Positions 10,730 through 20,646 of a stretch of 64,000 nucleotides of DNA are shown here, in pieces. Positions within the stretch are counted from its first letter, which is position 1, and the number at the start of each line of letters is the position of its first letter. Source of the DNA: Craspedostauros australis (taxonomy: Eukaryota > Bacillariophyta > Bacillariophyceae > Mastogloiales > Achnanthaceae); the NCBI GenBank assembly GCA_026770025.1, contig JAMXDE010000018.1, positions 1,240,001 to 1,304,000 on the forward strand, given 5' to 3'. The translations under genes and the position numbers were made by a program. The notes under the pieces were generated by a model. That model saw only the letters and a program-made list of their open reading frames with translations. It did no database searches and had not been told where the DNA came from.

Positions 10730-10754
10730 GCTGTGCTGTGCTGTGCTGTGCTGT
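10730..10754. repeat. GCTGT microsatellite
   Basis: Five perfect copies of the pentamer GCTGT, inside a wider G/T/C-rich imperfect stretch starting near 10681. Confidence 0.8.
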
Positions 10755-11043
10755 TCTCCTTGTGTGCCTGGTGTGCGTCATGACCAGCCAATCTTGTACA
10801 ATCAGCTTGCAACCTCTATTGGCACACAGCTAGTATTCACCATGAGTTCCCTTGTTGTTAGACCATGTGTGCTGAATCAATCCAATCGTTGTTCGAGTTT
10901 TGAGTCCTTTGTGTCAATCACACTTCGATTCAAAAGATCCAAGAAAACCACTCGAAAGAATTCGGAAAATGTGATGCGGGTTTCAGACCCAAGACAAAAT
11001 TAGGAAGATGATCCAAGAGGATCAAAGAGACTCTATTAGACCT

Positions 11044-11071
11044 CCAAACATGTGTCATAGCACATGTTTGG
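11044..11071. other. Perfect 11-bp hairpin upstream of mariner-like remnant
   Basis: CCAAACATGTG, loop TCATAG, CACATGTTTGG. It lies about 270 bp before the transposase start. It could be a terminator-like or palindromic target structure; no matching partner was seen at the other end of the remnant. Confidence 0.5.
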
Positions 11072-11339
11072 ATACAGATACACTAATTAGCAGGAGTAAC
11101 CAGCAGTTTGGCATGGTTACAACACGATGGACAATGGTGAATAGCACCATTAGTGGAGCCAAGAAGTAGAAAACAGGAAGATGATGAGCTCTTATTGATG
11201 AGCTCATAATCTCAACAAACTTAACTTTGTAAACCATCACTTCAAACAAGCACACACAATAACACAGTTCTATCAACCTTCATCCACATTGGACGTAGTT
11301 GTATCATCCTGCAATCACTGTCCTCTGCACCTCACAAGC

Positions 11340-13887
11340 ATGTTGCGTGCTGGTGATTGTGTGAAGGTGGCACCTCACACGGACTCGAATGACAAGATCC
11401 GTGACCTGGGCGTATGTCATGTTGAGTTTGCAATGAAGCAGACCACGGATGGCACTACAATCAAACGTGATGGACCTCTTGCACCAGGAGAGGTGGCAAT
11501 GGTCATGGTGACCCCAGTGATGGGGCAGAGCCGAATGTACATTGTTTGTGAGGATCTGTGCGCGCCACACAGCCTTGCTACCTTCGCACGGACTCCAAAC
11601 GCTGGTGGCCTTGCTAAGCCTTCCCTCCTTTCTCCTCAGCATCGCTCTGTCGCTGTTGCGCGTATCAACAACAAGGCTGAGCCCCCAACACCATCCCCCA
11701 CTACCACGGAATCGCAAGAAGCCAAAATCGCAGCTTTTCTCGAGGTCTTGCGGCAGCAGAAGGCAACAGCAATCGCCCGTCTCAACAAGCAGATGAAGAG
11801 AGGCGCGAAAACAAAAGGATGGTTGCGAAAGGATGGAGGGCGTACCAACACTAAGCCCACCAATACAAAGAAACAACTTCGCACAGATGAACATCAAAAC
11901 TACATCGTTCTCTATTTCAATTTGGGTGGGATCCCAGCCAACATGAAATTGATCGCCCACGCATGGGATATTGGCACTAGCACTGTCGATCGCAACATCA
12001 AGAAATTCCAACAGAACAACCTGGAACGGAAGAAGCGCAGCGATGCGGGCAGCACCATCTTCACCTGCTCCAAGAAGCAACAGCAATACTTCACGCCGCG
12101 TGCCATCTTCGCAAAGCAACTGCGGCTTAAGCATCCAAGACAACGGTTGACGACTGAGGACATCTCTTATGCCTTTGACCATGCTTCGCCTGAAGAGCTG
12201 TCATCCGCAAAATCCCTGTCTGATTCGTGGTTGGAGCGTGGTCCCTTCCTGCAAGTTGAGCTCCAGGATGTGTTGCGACGATGCAATGGCGCAATCTCGT
12301 GAGACGATGTTGCACGCGAACTAGCAGGAAACAGCAACATCCAATGCGTCTGCAAAGACACCATCCAAACATACGTGATGGGATTGGAGGGCAGCAAATA
12401 CCGTTCTACAGCAATACTCCCCAAGATCAAGGGCGACACGAAGGCAAAGCGCGAGATCTGGGCCAAGGACTTCTGTGTGTTCTGGGAAGCAGCTGAGCAG
12501 TTCGAGAATACACAAGTTGTTGTTGTCCACATGGATGAGAAGTGGTTCTACTCTATTGTCGCTCGGAAGAATCTCAAACATGTACCCCAAATGGGGGTTA
12601 AGCCTGTGAATCATGCTGTGCACCACAAGTGCCACATCGAAAAGACCATGGCGATTGCATCAACAGCGTTCGCTCCAACAGACAACCGCTTTGATCGAGG
12701 AGGAAAGGTGTATAAGGTCAGCTTCGAACGTGTTGGGCGCAAGGTTCGAGCGCAAAAGACTACATACAAGCGAACTTGGGTCTCGCCAACCAAGTACAAG
12801 CACCTTCCTGACAAGAACAAAATCTCTCGCAAGAAGGGTGAACTGTACTTTCAACCACTGGAAATCACAGGCAGCAAGGAAACAGATGGCCATTGTGTTA
12901 AGCCCAAGCCGAAATACAGCCTCAAGAAATTCTTCCGCGAAAAAGAACTCCCAGCACTGGATTCGCTTGCCAGCAAAATCAAGGCCGAAACGGGAAAAAA
13001 CGTGGTGATTCGGTACCAGATGGATGGCGCAGGGCCACACAGAGACACAGAACTGCTCAGGTTCATCAATGAGGAGTTCGACAGTCGCGGGTGGCACCTC
13101 CGATTTCAACCATCGAATTCTCCCATCACGAACGTGAAAGACGATACGATATTCCCAGCGATGTCGAAACACGTGTCAGCGCATCAAGGTAAGCACAACG
13201 GGAGTCGCATGTTCACCACTGATGCGTTGTGGGGTGCTTGCAAAACCTGTTGGGAGCAATTTGGGCTGGACAAGGTGGCTTGCGCGTATGTTCGCCACCA
13301 TCAGATTGCCTACGCAATTTGTGCTGCGGAAGGAGGTGACGAATTTGTGACGGAGCACAAGGGCCTGAGCATGAACGTGCGGAAGCAAACGTTCACCGAA
13401 ACTGACAAGAACGGCAACGAGATCGGTGTGACTGTCTCACACGGACTTCACGTTGGAGGAGGAGGATGAGGCAACCAACAATGCTTCCAAGAAACCAACT
13501 GCAACAGGCAAGAAAGACGAATCAGCTGGCTTCAAATACGCCAAGCCCAACATCAAAGGTATGTACAATGATGCGCTCAAGGTGATGGCTGTCAGTGGTC
13601 TGCAATGCCTTAAAACGAACCTGCGAACAACCAGCAGCCTCATTCCGTTGCTGGAGAAGCAAATCGTCGCGACCACCAGAGCCAATGAGGAGGCTGAGCA
13701 ACAGAAGAAAGGCAAGAAGAGAAAGAAGATGCCCAGCAAGAGCAAAGCCAACATCATTGAGCCTCGCAACAACAACAGCAAAGCCAAAGCAGCACCCACC
13801 ATGAACACATTCGAAGTGGCCATGTTCGTTGGCAAGACCGAGCATCACAGCAAAGCAGAGCAGGATGCCAACACAGCAGAGATGTAA
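11340..13887 (+). pseudogene. Mariner/Tc1-like transposase, broken by one stop and one frameshift
   Basis: The frame is continuous from the ATG at 11340 to 13469 except for an in-frame TGA at 12300-12302. After about 13453, within a GGA-repeat run, the frame moves by one base and continues to 13887. An HTH-like region (IPANMKLIAHAWDIGTSTV) precedes the DDE core. The first catalytic Asp is in HMDEKWFY (codon 12534-12536), the second in YQMDGAGPH (13023-13025). The third is probably in NVKDD (near 13140), where the usual SPD has become SPI. HMDEKWFY is typical of stramenopile mariner-like transposases. The Lys-rich C-terminal 144 codons lie after the frameshift. No terminal inverted repeats were identified. 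Cut-and-paste transposition is the family role; this copy is probably inactive. Confidence 0.8.
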
Positions 13888-14460
13888 CTGCAAATTGTAT
13901 TAGTAGTGATTATATGTTATAGGCACACCTGTGATTGGAGTGCCTATGTGCGCATCGTCTGCTTGATGGCATGGAGGATTGTGGTGTGATGTGTTGTGTT
14001 TGAGTTTTTTTGTGACGAGGACCGTAATTTTTGTGTCGCGGTTGGTGCGCGTCGCCACACGATCGGTGTGTTGTGTCGCGGAGCCGTCACGTTGTGTTGT
14101 GGCACGGTCCGCGTGTGTTGCGGCGCGATTGGTGTGTGCTGCACAGCCATCACGTTGTGTCGCGAAGCAAGGGCCACGTGCTGCGAGACGCACTCACATC
14201 TTGTGTTGTGAGTGGTTTCGCATGACGTCGAATCCGTCCTGTGACGTAGGGGACGGATCATGGAGGGACAACACGAAATAGCTCTAAATGTACAATCGCC
14301 GTTGCTCCCAAAAGCAAGCAAACCAGTGGCAACAAGGGGCCAAAACTCTACAACTAGTGCTATCGTGACCCCATTTTACATTCTCTGCAGCTAGTACTTC
14401 TGAGGGCGATGGCAGTGGCGCTGACTGTGGCACTCACAGAGACCATCCCGCACAAGCGTT
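13888..14460. other. Spacer with G/C/T-rich imperfect repeat
   Basis: No gene seen. A GGCAC...GTGCC inverted repeat lies at about 13921-13945, just after the mariner-like remnant. From about 14040 to 14190 there is an imperfect repeat of about 66 bp (GATCGGTGTG at 14061, GATTGGTGTG at 14126) that encodes nothing recognisable. The end is the 3' flank of the minus-strand gene. Confidence 0.5.
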
Positions 14461-16545
14461 TCAAGCGGTGTAGATTTGAAGCTCGGGTGGGCCGTCTTTG
14501 GCCAGTTTCTGCTTCTCTTCTGGTGTGAGATAGTTGACGAAGCGGATGCCTCGATCCGTGTCTACAAGACCAATCCGCGTGGCCGCTTCTGCCCAGTACT
14601 GTTTTCCAGCACCGGAACTGGAGCGCTTTGTCGTCGAGAGGCGGCTGAACTCTTCGATGACTTCTGTGGGCAACTCGCTGCATGCTCTGCTCTGCATGTG
14701 CGATTTGTACATGTTCTGCGCAGCCTGATATATCCCTCGGATGCATCCGGGGAAGTAGGAGGCGCCACGGCCGCGATATCCCAATGGCAAATTCTTGCAG
14801 TGGCGGCAACGCATCCCAACTTGACCGTGCGCGACGGGATTGTTGCTTCCTCGTGAGCGCACGTTGGGCTCGTGCTCTCCAGAGATGAAAACCTCGATCT
14901 GGAGGCGGAGTAATACTTGGTTCGGGGTGAGCCGTTTGTAATCTGACAGCAGGCAGAGAATGCGTGGCAGTTCGCGCATCTGGCTGTCGACGCTTGGAAT
15001 TGCTTCGTTGGTGGGGCTTGTGTTGGATGTGGACTCGAGGTCTCGTGAAAGGAAATCCTTGGTCAGTTTCAGCTGGAGTTCGTAGTCGGGGTGTCTGTAC
15101 AACCCTGGTCGACCTGGGTTGAGCATGTCGATATCAATCGTGTTGCAAGGTGAGAGGAAGTGGGGCAGGCCGGCATTTTGTGCCCAGATCTCTGCTGTCG
15201 ATGACGCCTTTTCTTGTGATGCCGCCACTGGGTCAGGAATTGACGATCGCTCCGCTTCAGTATCATCTGCGTTGTTCTGGGTTGATCCCTCGGTGGCCAA
15301 CGGTGGTGATGAAGCTGCGGATGAAGCACTAGATTGGTCGTCCAAGTGCTCATCTCCCACGGTTGCATCGCTTTGTGCTGGTTCCTTATGCTCGATGGGT
15401 CTGTCAGAAGTCGTTGCGAGTGTTGTTGGTGGCGCGGCCATCGTCGGTGGCGTTGGCCGTGGCGATGCTCGTGCATGAGGAGTCGGCACAAGCACAGACA
15501 CAGGCACAAGAGCTTGCGGCGCAGGCCGTCGATACGTCACATCGCGTGTCTGGTTAGCGAAATGCGTCGGCGGAAGCCGCCTCACGCAGATTCGTTGCTG
15601 TGGTGGCTGAATGTAACGAATCTCTCGCACGTTGCTTGCGGGCACCTGAGCGTACACCTCAGATTCGTTGGGAGGTGGGCCTCGAACGATGGAGAAGTTG
15701 TCCTGCGTGCGTGCATTCGTTGGTGGCAAAGAATGCATGACGGAATAGGTATGGGGGTGTCCTGGCGCCCCAGATGGATAGGTCAGAGTCGGCGCAAATG
15801 GCTCATTCAGAACGTTCGGCTGGAAAGAGGCTGGAGCTGGAAGGTACAGCTCCCCCCTTTCTCCAACAAGAAGCTGCTGGGCAGGCATTGGAGCTGGACG
15901 GAGTATAACAATTCTTGGGCTGCTGTCTCTGCTCTGCCCGTATGGCTCTGCGAAGGCTTGGTGATGGAACGAAGAAGGAACAACCAGATTTTCGTTTGCC
16001 TGGTATGCTTGGTGCCCTGTTGCGATATGTGGCTGTGCAGCGTAGCTGTATGCTTCGGGCATAACATGCTCTATCAATTCATGCGGTCCTGCACCATCAT
16101 AGTGCTCCACAGTCAGAGACCTCACAGTATCCGAGATGGCGCCGTATTGATTCGCCTGCGGTGTTCCCGTTGCTGCATTTTCCGTTGGTCTGACGTGTTC
16201 GGGTTGGTGGTAGTGGTGTTGCTGATGATGGAGGTACGGCTGGTACTGCTGGTGCTGTTGGGGTTGGCGGTGTTGGTTTGGAGTGCCTGGGTTTGAATGA
16301 AATCGCACACTCGGTGAAAAGGGTGGGGGCGCCGCTTCACCGGGGCGAGAAGCAGCGAGATCTCGCCGTACCTTCTTCGTCTTCTGTCGAGAGGGGCCGT
16401 GTTGCTGGCGACCTTCGGAGCAAGAAGGGAAATGAGAATGCAGAATATACCCATGCGATTCGAGATGCAGGGTAGGGCATGGCAAAGCACGGTGAGGCGA
16501 AGTAAGGCAAGGCCAGAAGAAATGAGCGGGGTGATCGTTATACAC
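14461..16545 (-). CDS. Diatom-type protein with C-terminal CxxC/H-C domain, unknown function
   Basis: A 694-codon frame whose first in-frame codon here is GTG, so the true 5' end is probably upstream. A pyrimidine-rich stretch ending in AAG near 16412 looks like an intron acceptor, which would make the first 40 or so residues intronic. The N-terminal two thirds is low complexity (Q, H, P, S, T). The last 150 residues are compact: MRCRHCKNLP (C-x2-C), GASYFPGC, IYQAAQNMYKSHM, SRAC, then YWAEAATRIGLVDT. I associate this C-terminal pattern with a repeated family in diatom genomes that has no assigned biochemical role. A small zinc-binding, possibly nucleic-acid-associated module is plausible but unproven. 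Confidence 0.65.
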   Translation of the reverse strand: MYNDHPAHFFWPCLTSPHRALPCPTLHLESHGYILHSHFPSCSEGRQQHGPSRQKTKKVRRDLAASRPGEAAPPPFSPSVRFHSNPGTPNQHRQPQQHQQYQPYLHHQQHHYHQPEHVRPTENAATGTPQANQYGAISDTVRSLTVEHYDGAGPHELIEHVMPEAYSYAAQPHIATGHQAYQANENLVVPSSFHHQAFAEPYGQSRDSSPRIVILRPAPMPAQQLLVGERGELYLPAPASFQPNVLNEPFAPTLTYPSGAPGHPHTYSVMHSLPPTNARTQDNFSIVRGPPPNESEVYAQVPASNVREIRYIQPPQQRICVRRLPPTHFANQTRDVTYRRPAPQALVPVSVLVPTPHARASPRPTPPTMAAPPTTLATTSDRPIEHKEPAQSDATVGDEHLDDQSSASSAASSPPLATEGSTQNNADDTEAERSSIPDPVAASQEKASSTAEIWAQNAGLPHFLSPCNTIDIDMLNPGRPGLYRHPDYELQLKLTKDFLSRDLESTSNTSPTNEAIPSVDSQMRELPRILCLLSDYKRLTPNQVLLRLQIEVFISGEHEPNVRSRGSNNPVAHGQVGMRCRHCKNLPLGYRGRGASYFPGCIRGIYQAAQNMYKSHMQSRACSELPTEVIEEFSRLSTTKRSSSGAGKQYWAEAATRIGLVDTDRGIRFVNYLTPEEKQKLAKDGPPELQIYTA

Positions 16546-16589
16546 ATGAAGTCAAACGGGTTGTCGCGGACGAGAGGATCAGGGCTCAG

Positions 16590-17075
16590 TCAAGCAAGAT
16601 CCTCCAACACCGGTATCCGTACGAGTACTTGCAAGTGCGCGGATGCAACATTCGCCGAACCCTTCGCATGATCCGGGGCCGTGCAATCGTGATCGTAGTC
16701 ATCAGTCTTACCATGGCATGCGTCCCGTTTCGGAGCCCTGAGTGAAACACTCCCATCAGCATCGGCGTTGGTGGCCATGGTATGCATGCGTGGTTCGTTC
16801 CATCGAGGATCTGCAGTTCCCGCTTCCGCGTCGACTCGGCGCGCTCCTTGCTCATCGTACTGAACGCTGGGTGCTCGTGTTCGTCCTCTTGGTGCTTCCA
16901 TGGCTCTGGCAACTGGTTGCATCACAATTGGTCTCGGGAAAGCCAAAGCCGGTTGCCGGTTATTGGCATTGGCCCTGTCCGTTGGTCCATTCCTTGGCAT
17001 GTTCCTCATCAGTCTTGATTTGGGTTCGTGCTGCGAAAAGGCGTGCCTCTCGATGTATGGTCGAATCGAACGCAC
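16590..17075 (-). CDS. Possible upstream exon of the CxxC-domain gene
   Basis: A 161-codon open frame on the same strand directly upstream, with no strong domain. It contains polar, Arg/Ala/Pro-rich sequence similar in character to the N-terminal region of the downstream gene, and in-frame ATGs (MRNMPRNG). The frame differs from the downstream one, so joining them needs an intron of roughly 180 bp. I could not fix the donor site. Confidence 0.3.
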   Translation of the reverse strand: MRSIRPYIERHAFSQHEPKSRLMRNMPRNGPTDRANANNRQPALAFPRPIVMQPVARAMEAPRGRTRAPSVQYDEQGARRVDAEAGTADPRWNEPRMHTMATNADADGSVSLRAPKRDACHGKTDDYDHDCTAPDHAKGSANVASAHLQVLVRIPVLEDLA

Positions 17076-18837
17076 GCGGAGGTGGGTACTCGCGATCAGC
17101 GTTGTCTTTTTTTCATCGAAGTCTACACGTGCTTCAGTGTACCATTGCTACCACGATCTGGAGTAATGCCCGTCGGGTTTTGTCCCATGCGATCAAGGAT
17201 TGGTCTCGGAAAAACACGCCTACGTGCATCAACCTTGGTGTCGTTTGAACCAGGGAAGCGCATCCATCTCGTTGCCGTTCAGGAGCATGGGCGAGCACCT
17301 CGCTGCGATCAGAACATCTTTTTGCTGAAATGTGGTTCCACCCACTGAGCCTCGCAGCGCGAAGGAATTTTAAGCTTGTGGGGCAGGCGTCGCAGTGCCG
17401 CATGCAGTCCCCGCCATATCGATAGCACAGTACTATCGAGTCCCCTTTCGCGGACGCGAGACCTCAAACCGACATATACCGCAAGTCGGCCACGCCAGCC
17501 GAGGCGCGACTGTCCATGCCCGTCTGGGCACGAACTCGCAGCCTGTCACACACAACAGTACCGGACTACGAACGCAACACGGGCCCATATATATCATTGA
17601 CAACTATGGAGAATGTGCGTCTGGCAAGACATCTTCAAGCCGGCATTTCTTTGTGCGCGACACTATTATAATATTCTACCCGCATTTCTTGTACAATAGT
17701 ACAGCAGTCTATGCGCATTTCTTTGTACACCACAGTAACTTGCCGACATTTATCGAGCGCTGTTCCCATCGATCAAGTGTGAGCCCTTCAGCGGTAAAGT
17801 GTGGGCGTGAAGGCTGAAACCGTGTTAATTGGGGTAGGATGATTCCATGGCAGAGAACATAATCGAACGCTGTCAAACTCGCACACCAGAAGTGCTTCAC
17901 TCTCACAAGGAACCGCAAGCACTTCTTCCAAGCGCGACTGCGAACCAAGAATGCCGACCAATGCTCCACCTGGTAGCGGGTGGGAGACGCGTGATTTTTC
18001 TCTACGGACGAAAAAGCAACATCCTATGGGAGTATCATGCGCGCAGGTGGTGGAAAAAACTCTGCGCTGAAGCGCCCGCAACTTTGCCCACGACAAGAAA
18101 TCGAAGTGATGCAAACAAAAGAAATTGCCTGTATGTAACAGCGACCATGGGATAACAGCGGTGGATGGCGTTCTTTCTTCACGAGCGTTGAGGAGTTTTG
18201 GCCAACGCTGCTCGCCTGGGTGATGCAAAAAAAGCTGTGTGCGTGTTAGGCGCCTCCAACCGCCGCAGAAAGTCGTGGTGGTGCAAAATTTGGAAAATGT
18301 CTGTGCTCAGCAGCGACCGTGACAACACCGACAAGCACCGCGCGGACATCCTGGGCGCTTTGCCTCGTGTTGTCTCTCTGAACACGTTTGGTTCAAGTAT
18401 GACCATGACACAGGGACAAAAGCGTGCACAGCGGATATCTACTACTATGCACTCTAGTCCTTTAACAACGCACATGAAAGTTTAAACGAAAGTCGAAGCT
18501 ATTTTAGCACACCGCTGCGACGTTCCCAGAAGCCGTCACTCGCCTGGCTGCCTCCAACGGCAACTGCTTCGGGCGGGTGGTGATGCCGAGTCGACAACCC
18601 GAGTTGTCTTGTTGCCGCGCTGGTCGCGCCTCCGCTGACTCCCGCGCCGCTGCGCCCGACTCTCGCACCAATGTGCATCAAGACCGTTCCCCCTTTTCGG
18701 ACCCTCTTGGCGCGGCTACTTGGGGGGCAGTGGAAAATCGTAAAAGGAGCTCTATCCAAAACCGATTCGTAATTACTAGCAGAATTATTCATCTTTGTTC
18801 ATCTTTACACTCTAATTCATCGTGATTTTGCCATTTT
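17076..18837. other. Non-coding stretch before copia copy 2
   Basis: I see no supported gene. Open frames are short and lack motifs. It includes the presumed promoter of the minus-strand gene, ending at the ATTTT target duplication (18833-18837) of the second copia. Confidence 0.5.
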
Positions 18838-18903
18838 AGTTGAGATTCAATGAGGGACAGACTATTACCGAACACGGTATCAACCCGATGGGAGAAATTC
18901 TTG

Positions 18904-18917
18904 TTTTGGCGCGAAAT
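18904..18917 (+). promoter_or_regulatory. E2F-like site in copia 2 LTR
   Basis: TTTTGGCGCGAAAT, about 66 bp into the LTR, repeated at 28038-28051 in the right LTR. Copy 1 has the same motif twice at the equivalent place although most of the surrounding LTR sequence differs. Confidence 0.5.
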
Positions 18918-19441
18918 CTTCCAACTTGATCGACCACCAAATCTTTTCTCCTCCTTTCTCTCCTCCATTCACGAATCCATCATGACTCAAACCTGACCGA
19001 CCTGACTCACATCCCACTTGGGAACTATATGCTCTTCAGATCCTCCTTACTACAACATACCTCGATTCCTTTATGCTGATGACCACCACACTACCACCGT
19101 GGTCTCAACATGTGTATCCAACTTGCTTCAACTCAAGCAATGGAATCCGAGGGTCAGCTTCAGCCACAGCCACTGCTTCATGAACGTCATCACTAATTGT
19201 CATGACCTACACTGCAGTATAACTACATGTGCGGAGAGCAAAGCACTGTATTGATTGTCTATTCTGTTACACTGAATCAAGTGCATCAGTGCAGGGTCTC
19301 GCCAAGTTGTGTGGCATCGTTTCTTCACCCTATTAACACTACAAGCTAACTCATAATAAACACAGACAAGGATTAGCTACAAAGCACTCATCTACTCATC
19401 GTTACAGTAACAACTCTTCAATCAGTACACCTCTCTTGAAC

Positions 19442-19606
19442 TGTCGAAATGTGTGACATCAGTAATTCCCGATTGTACGGGACTGAACCAAAATAGAGTA
19501 CAGAAACAACAAATACCCCCCTATCGTCAACGTGGCAAGCGCATGATCGATCACTCCTGAGCGTTACAGGAGCACGTTACTTTTGGGACTACGGGGAATT
19601 TCGACA
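19442..19606 (+). repeat. TRIM left LTR
   Basis: 165 bp, TGTCGAAAT...ATTTCGACA. It contains a stem-loop-forming segment around TGAGCGTTACAGGAGCA. Confidence 0.88.
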
Positions 19607-19960
19607 TGGTAACGTAAACCTGTGGCTTACGCCCGGGAGAGCGAAATAGTTGACTGAGGAAGAATCAGACCGGACCAACTTCATGGGTTCGATACCACCG
19701 ACACCTGATTTTCCGAAGCAAAAAGATGAACGACGATACAACGAGAGCAAAAAGTGCAGAGCAACCCGCAGGTGGAACATCGAGACCTGGGAGGGCGACC
19801 GCTTGCATCAGCGGTATACAAAAAAGGAACGTGACAACGGTTTCAAGCAGAGTGCAAGAGAGAAGCTGAAGGCCCAACGACCCCAGAAGAACACACAGAG
19901 GCGGACAAGCACAACAACCAACCAACCAATCATCGGGTACAAATCGCGAATTAGGGAGGG

Positions 19961-20125
19961 TGTCGAAATGTGTGACATCAGTAATTCCCGATTGTACGGG
20001 ACTGAACCAAAATAGAGTACAGAAACAACAAATACCCCCCAATCGTCAACGTGGCAAGCGCATGATCGATCACTCCTGAGCGTTACAGGAGCACGTTACT
20101 TTTGGGACTACGGGGAATTTCGACA
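19961..20125 (+). repeat. TRIM right LTR
   Basis: Same 165 bp as the left copy with one visible substitution (A for T after the C run). Confidence 0.88.
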
Positions 20126-20213
20126 TTGAACTGCATCACACGGCTATCCCGAAGCTGGCAGATCCAAGAGACATCTTCCACCGATTCGCGCTGACTACGC
20201 CTGAATCCTAACT

Positions 20214-20646
20214 GGTAGCTGCGAGTGGTTGCCAAATACTCTCTAATCAAATCAACTCCACCGAGCATCTTCCTCTGCCAACCGATTGCAAGAGTCTCTC
20301 TGAGACCAAGCCAAAAGGCACAGCTCGCAGACCGAGCTTCCAACAAAGGACTAAGTCCTCATCGCATGCATCTGATTTGAAATTAGACCCCCAACGCTCG
20401 AAAACCGAGCCACTCAAGAGGACAAAAGTCCCAGCTGAAGGTAAGCGACTCAAGGTCGAACTTCAGTAGCCTCTGCTAAAGCAAGCTATAACCACACTCG
20501 CTGACCGAGTACGAGCCTCTCAAAGCCTGCATCGAACTTCAGTGCGCACCTTCTTAACGAAGTGAAGCCGAGCAAGAGCAAGAGAAGGCAAACAGATCGA
20601 TCCCCTCGAAGTCCGAAGACTACTCGAGAAGTCCCCGCTATCCATC
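20214..20646 (+). other. Structured 5' leader of copia copy 2
   Basis: Follows the same PBS as copy 1. It contains hairpins equivalent to those of copy 1: GTCTC-tct-GAGAC, GCTCG-cagac-CGAGC, GGACT/AGTCC and GGAC-aaaa-GTCC. At 20496-20510 it has ACTCG-ctgac-CGAGT, where both strands of the stem are changed relative to GCTCG/CGAGC. Confidence 0.55.

Larger units (their letters stand above)
9348..11339. other. Non-coding stretch between copia 1 and mariner-like remnant
   Basis: No convincing gene. The open frames here are short, mutually overlapping and lack recognisable motifs. It contains a dispersed repeat (9898-10112), a CGAGCA/TGCTCG hairpin near 10139, a GCTGT microsatellite and a strong hairpin at 11044-11071. 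Confidence 0.6.
19442..20125 (+). mobile_element. TRIM-like miniature LTR retrotransposon nested in copia 2 LTR
   Basis: Two 165-bp direct repeats (19442-19606 and 19961-20125) start with TGTCGAAAT and end with ATTTCGACA, the TG...CA ends of an LTR. They enclose only 354 bp. The internal part begins TGGTAACG, which fits a primer-binding site, and ends TTAGGGAGGG, which fits a polypurine tract. TTGAAC is duplicated at 19436-19441 and 20126-20131. The intact right LTR of the host copia gives the empty-site sequence. The two small LTRs show one visible difference. A 121-codon Lys/Arg-rich frame (19650-20015) runs through the internal part; whether it is translated is unknown. The element encodes no enzymes and must be moved in trans. 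Confidence 0.88.
18838..20213 (+). repeat. Left LTR of copia copy 2 (interrupted)
   Basis: Matches the right LTR (27972-28657) at a constant offset of 9134 up to 19441, then resumes at 20132 after the nested element and ends at 20213. Confidence 0.93.

Noticed and set aside
13921-13945. AGGCAC...GTGCCT as a possible mariner terminal repeat
   Set aside because: Both arms lie on the same side of the transposase, so it is a local hairpin and not paired element ends.
15334-16296. 320-codon plus-strand frame
   Set aside because: Antisense shadow of the minus-strand CxxC-domain gene; no motif of its own.
19685-19695. GGTTCGATACC, a match to the tRNA/SINE B box
   Set aside because: No convincing A box, cloverleaf or anticodon arm around it. 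It lies in the TRIM interior, so I do not call a tRNA or SINE.
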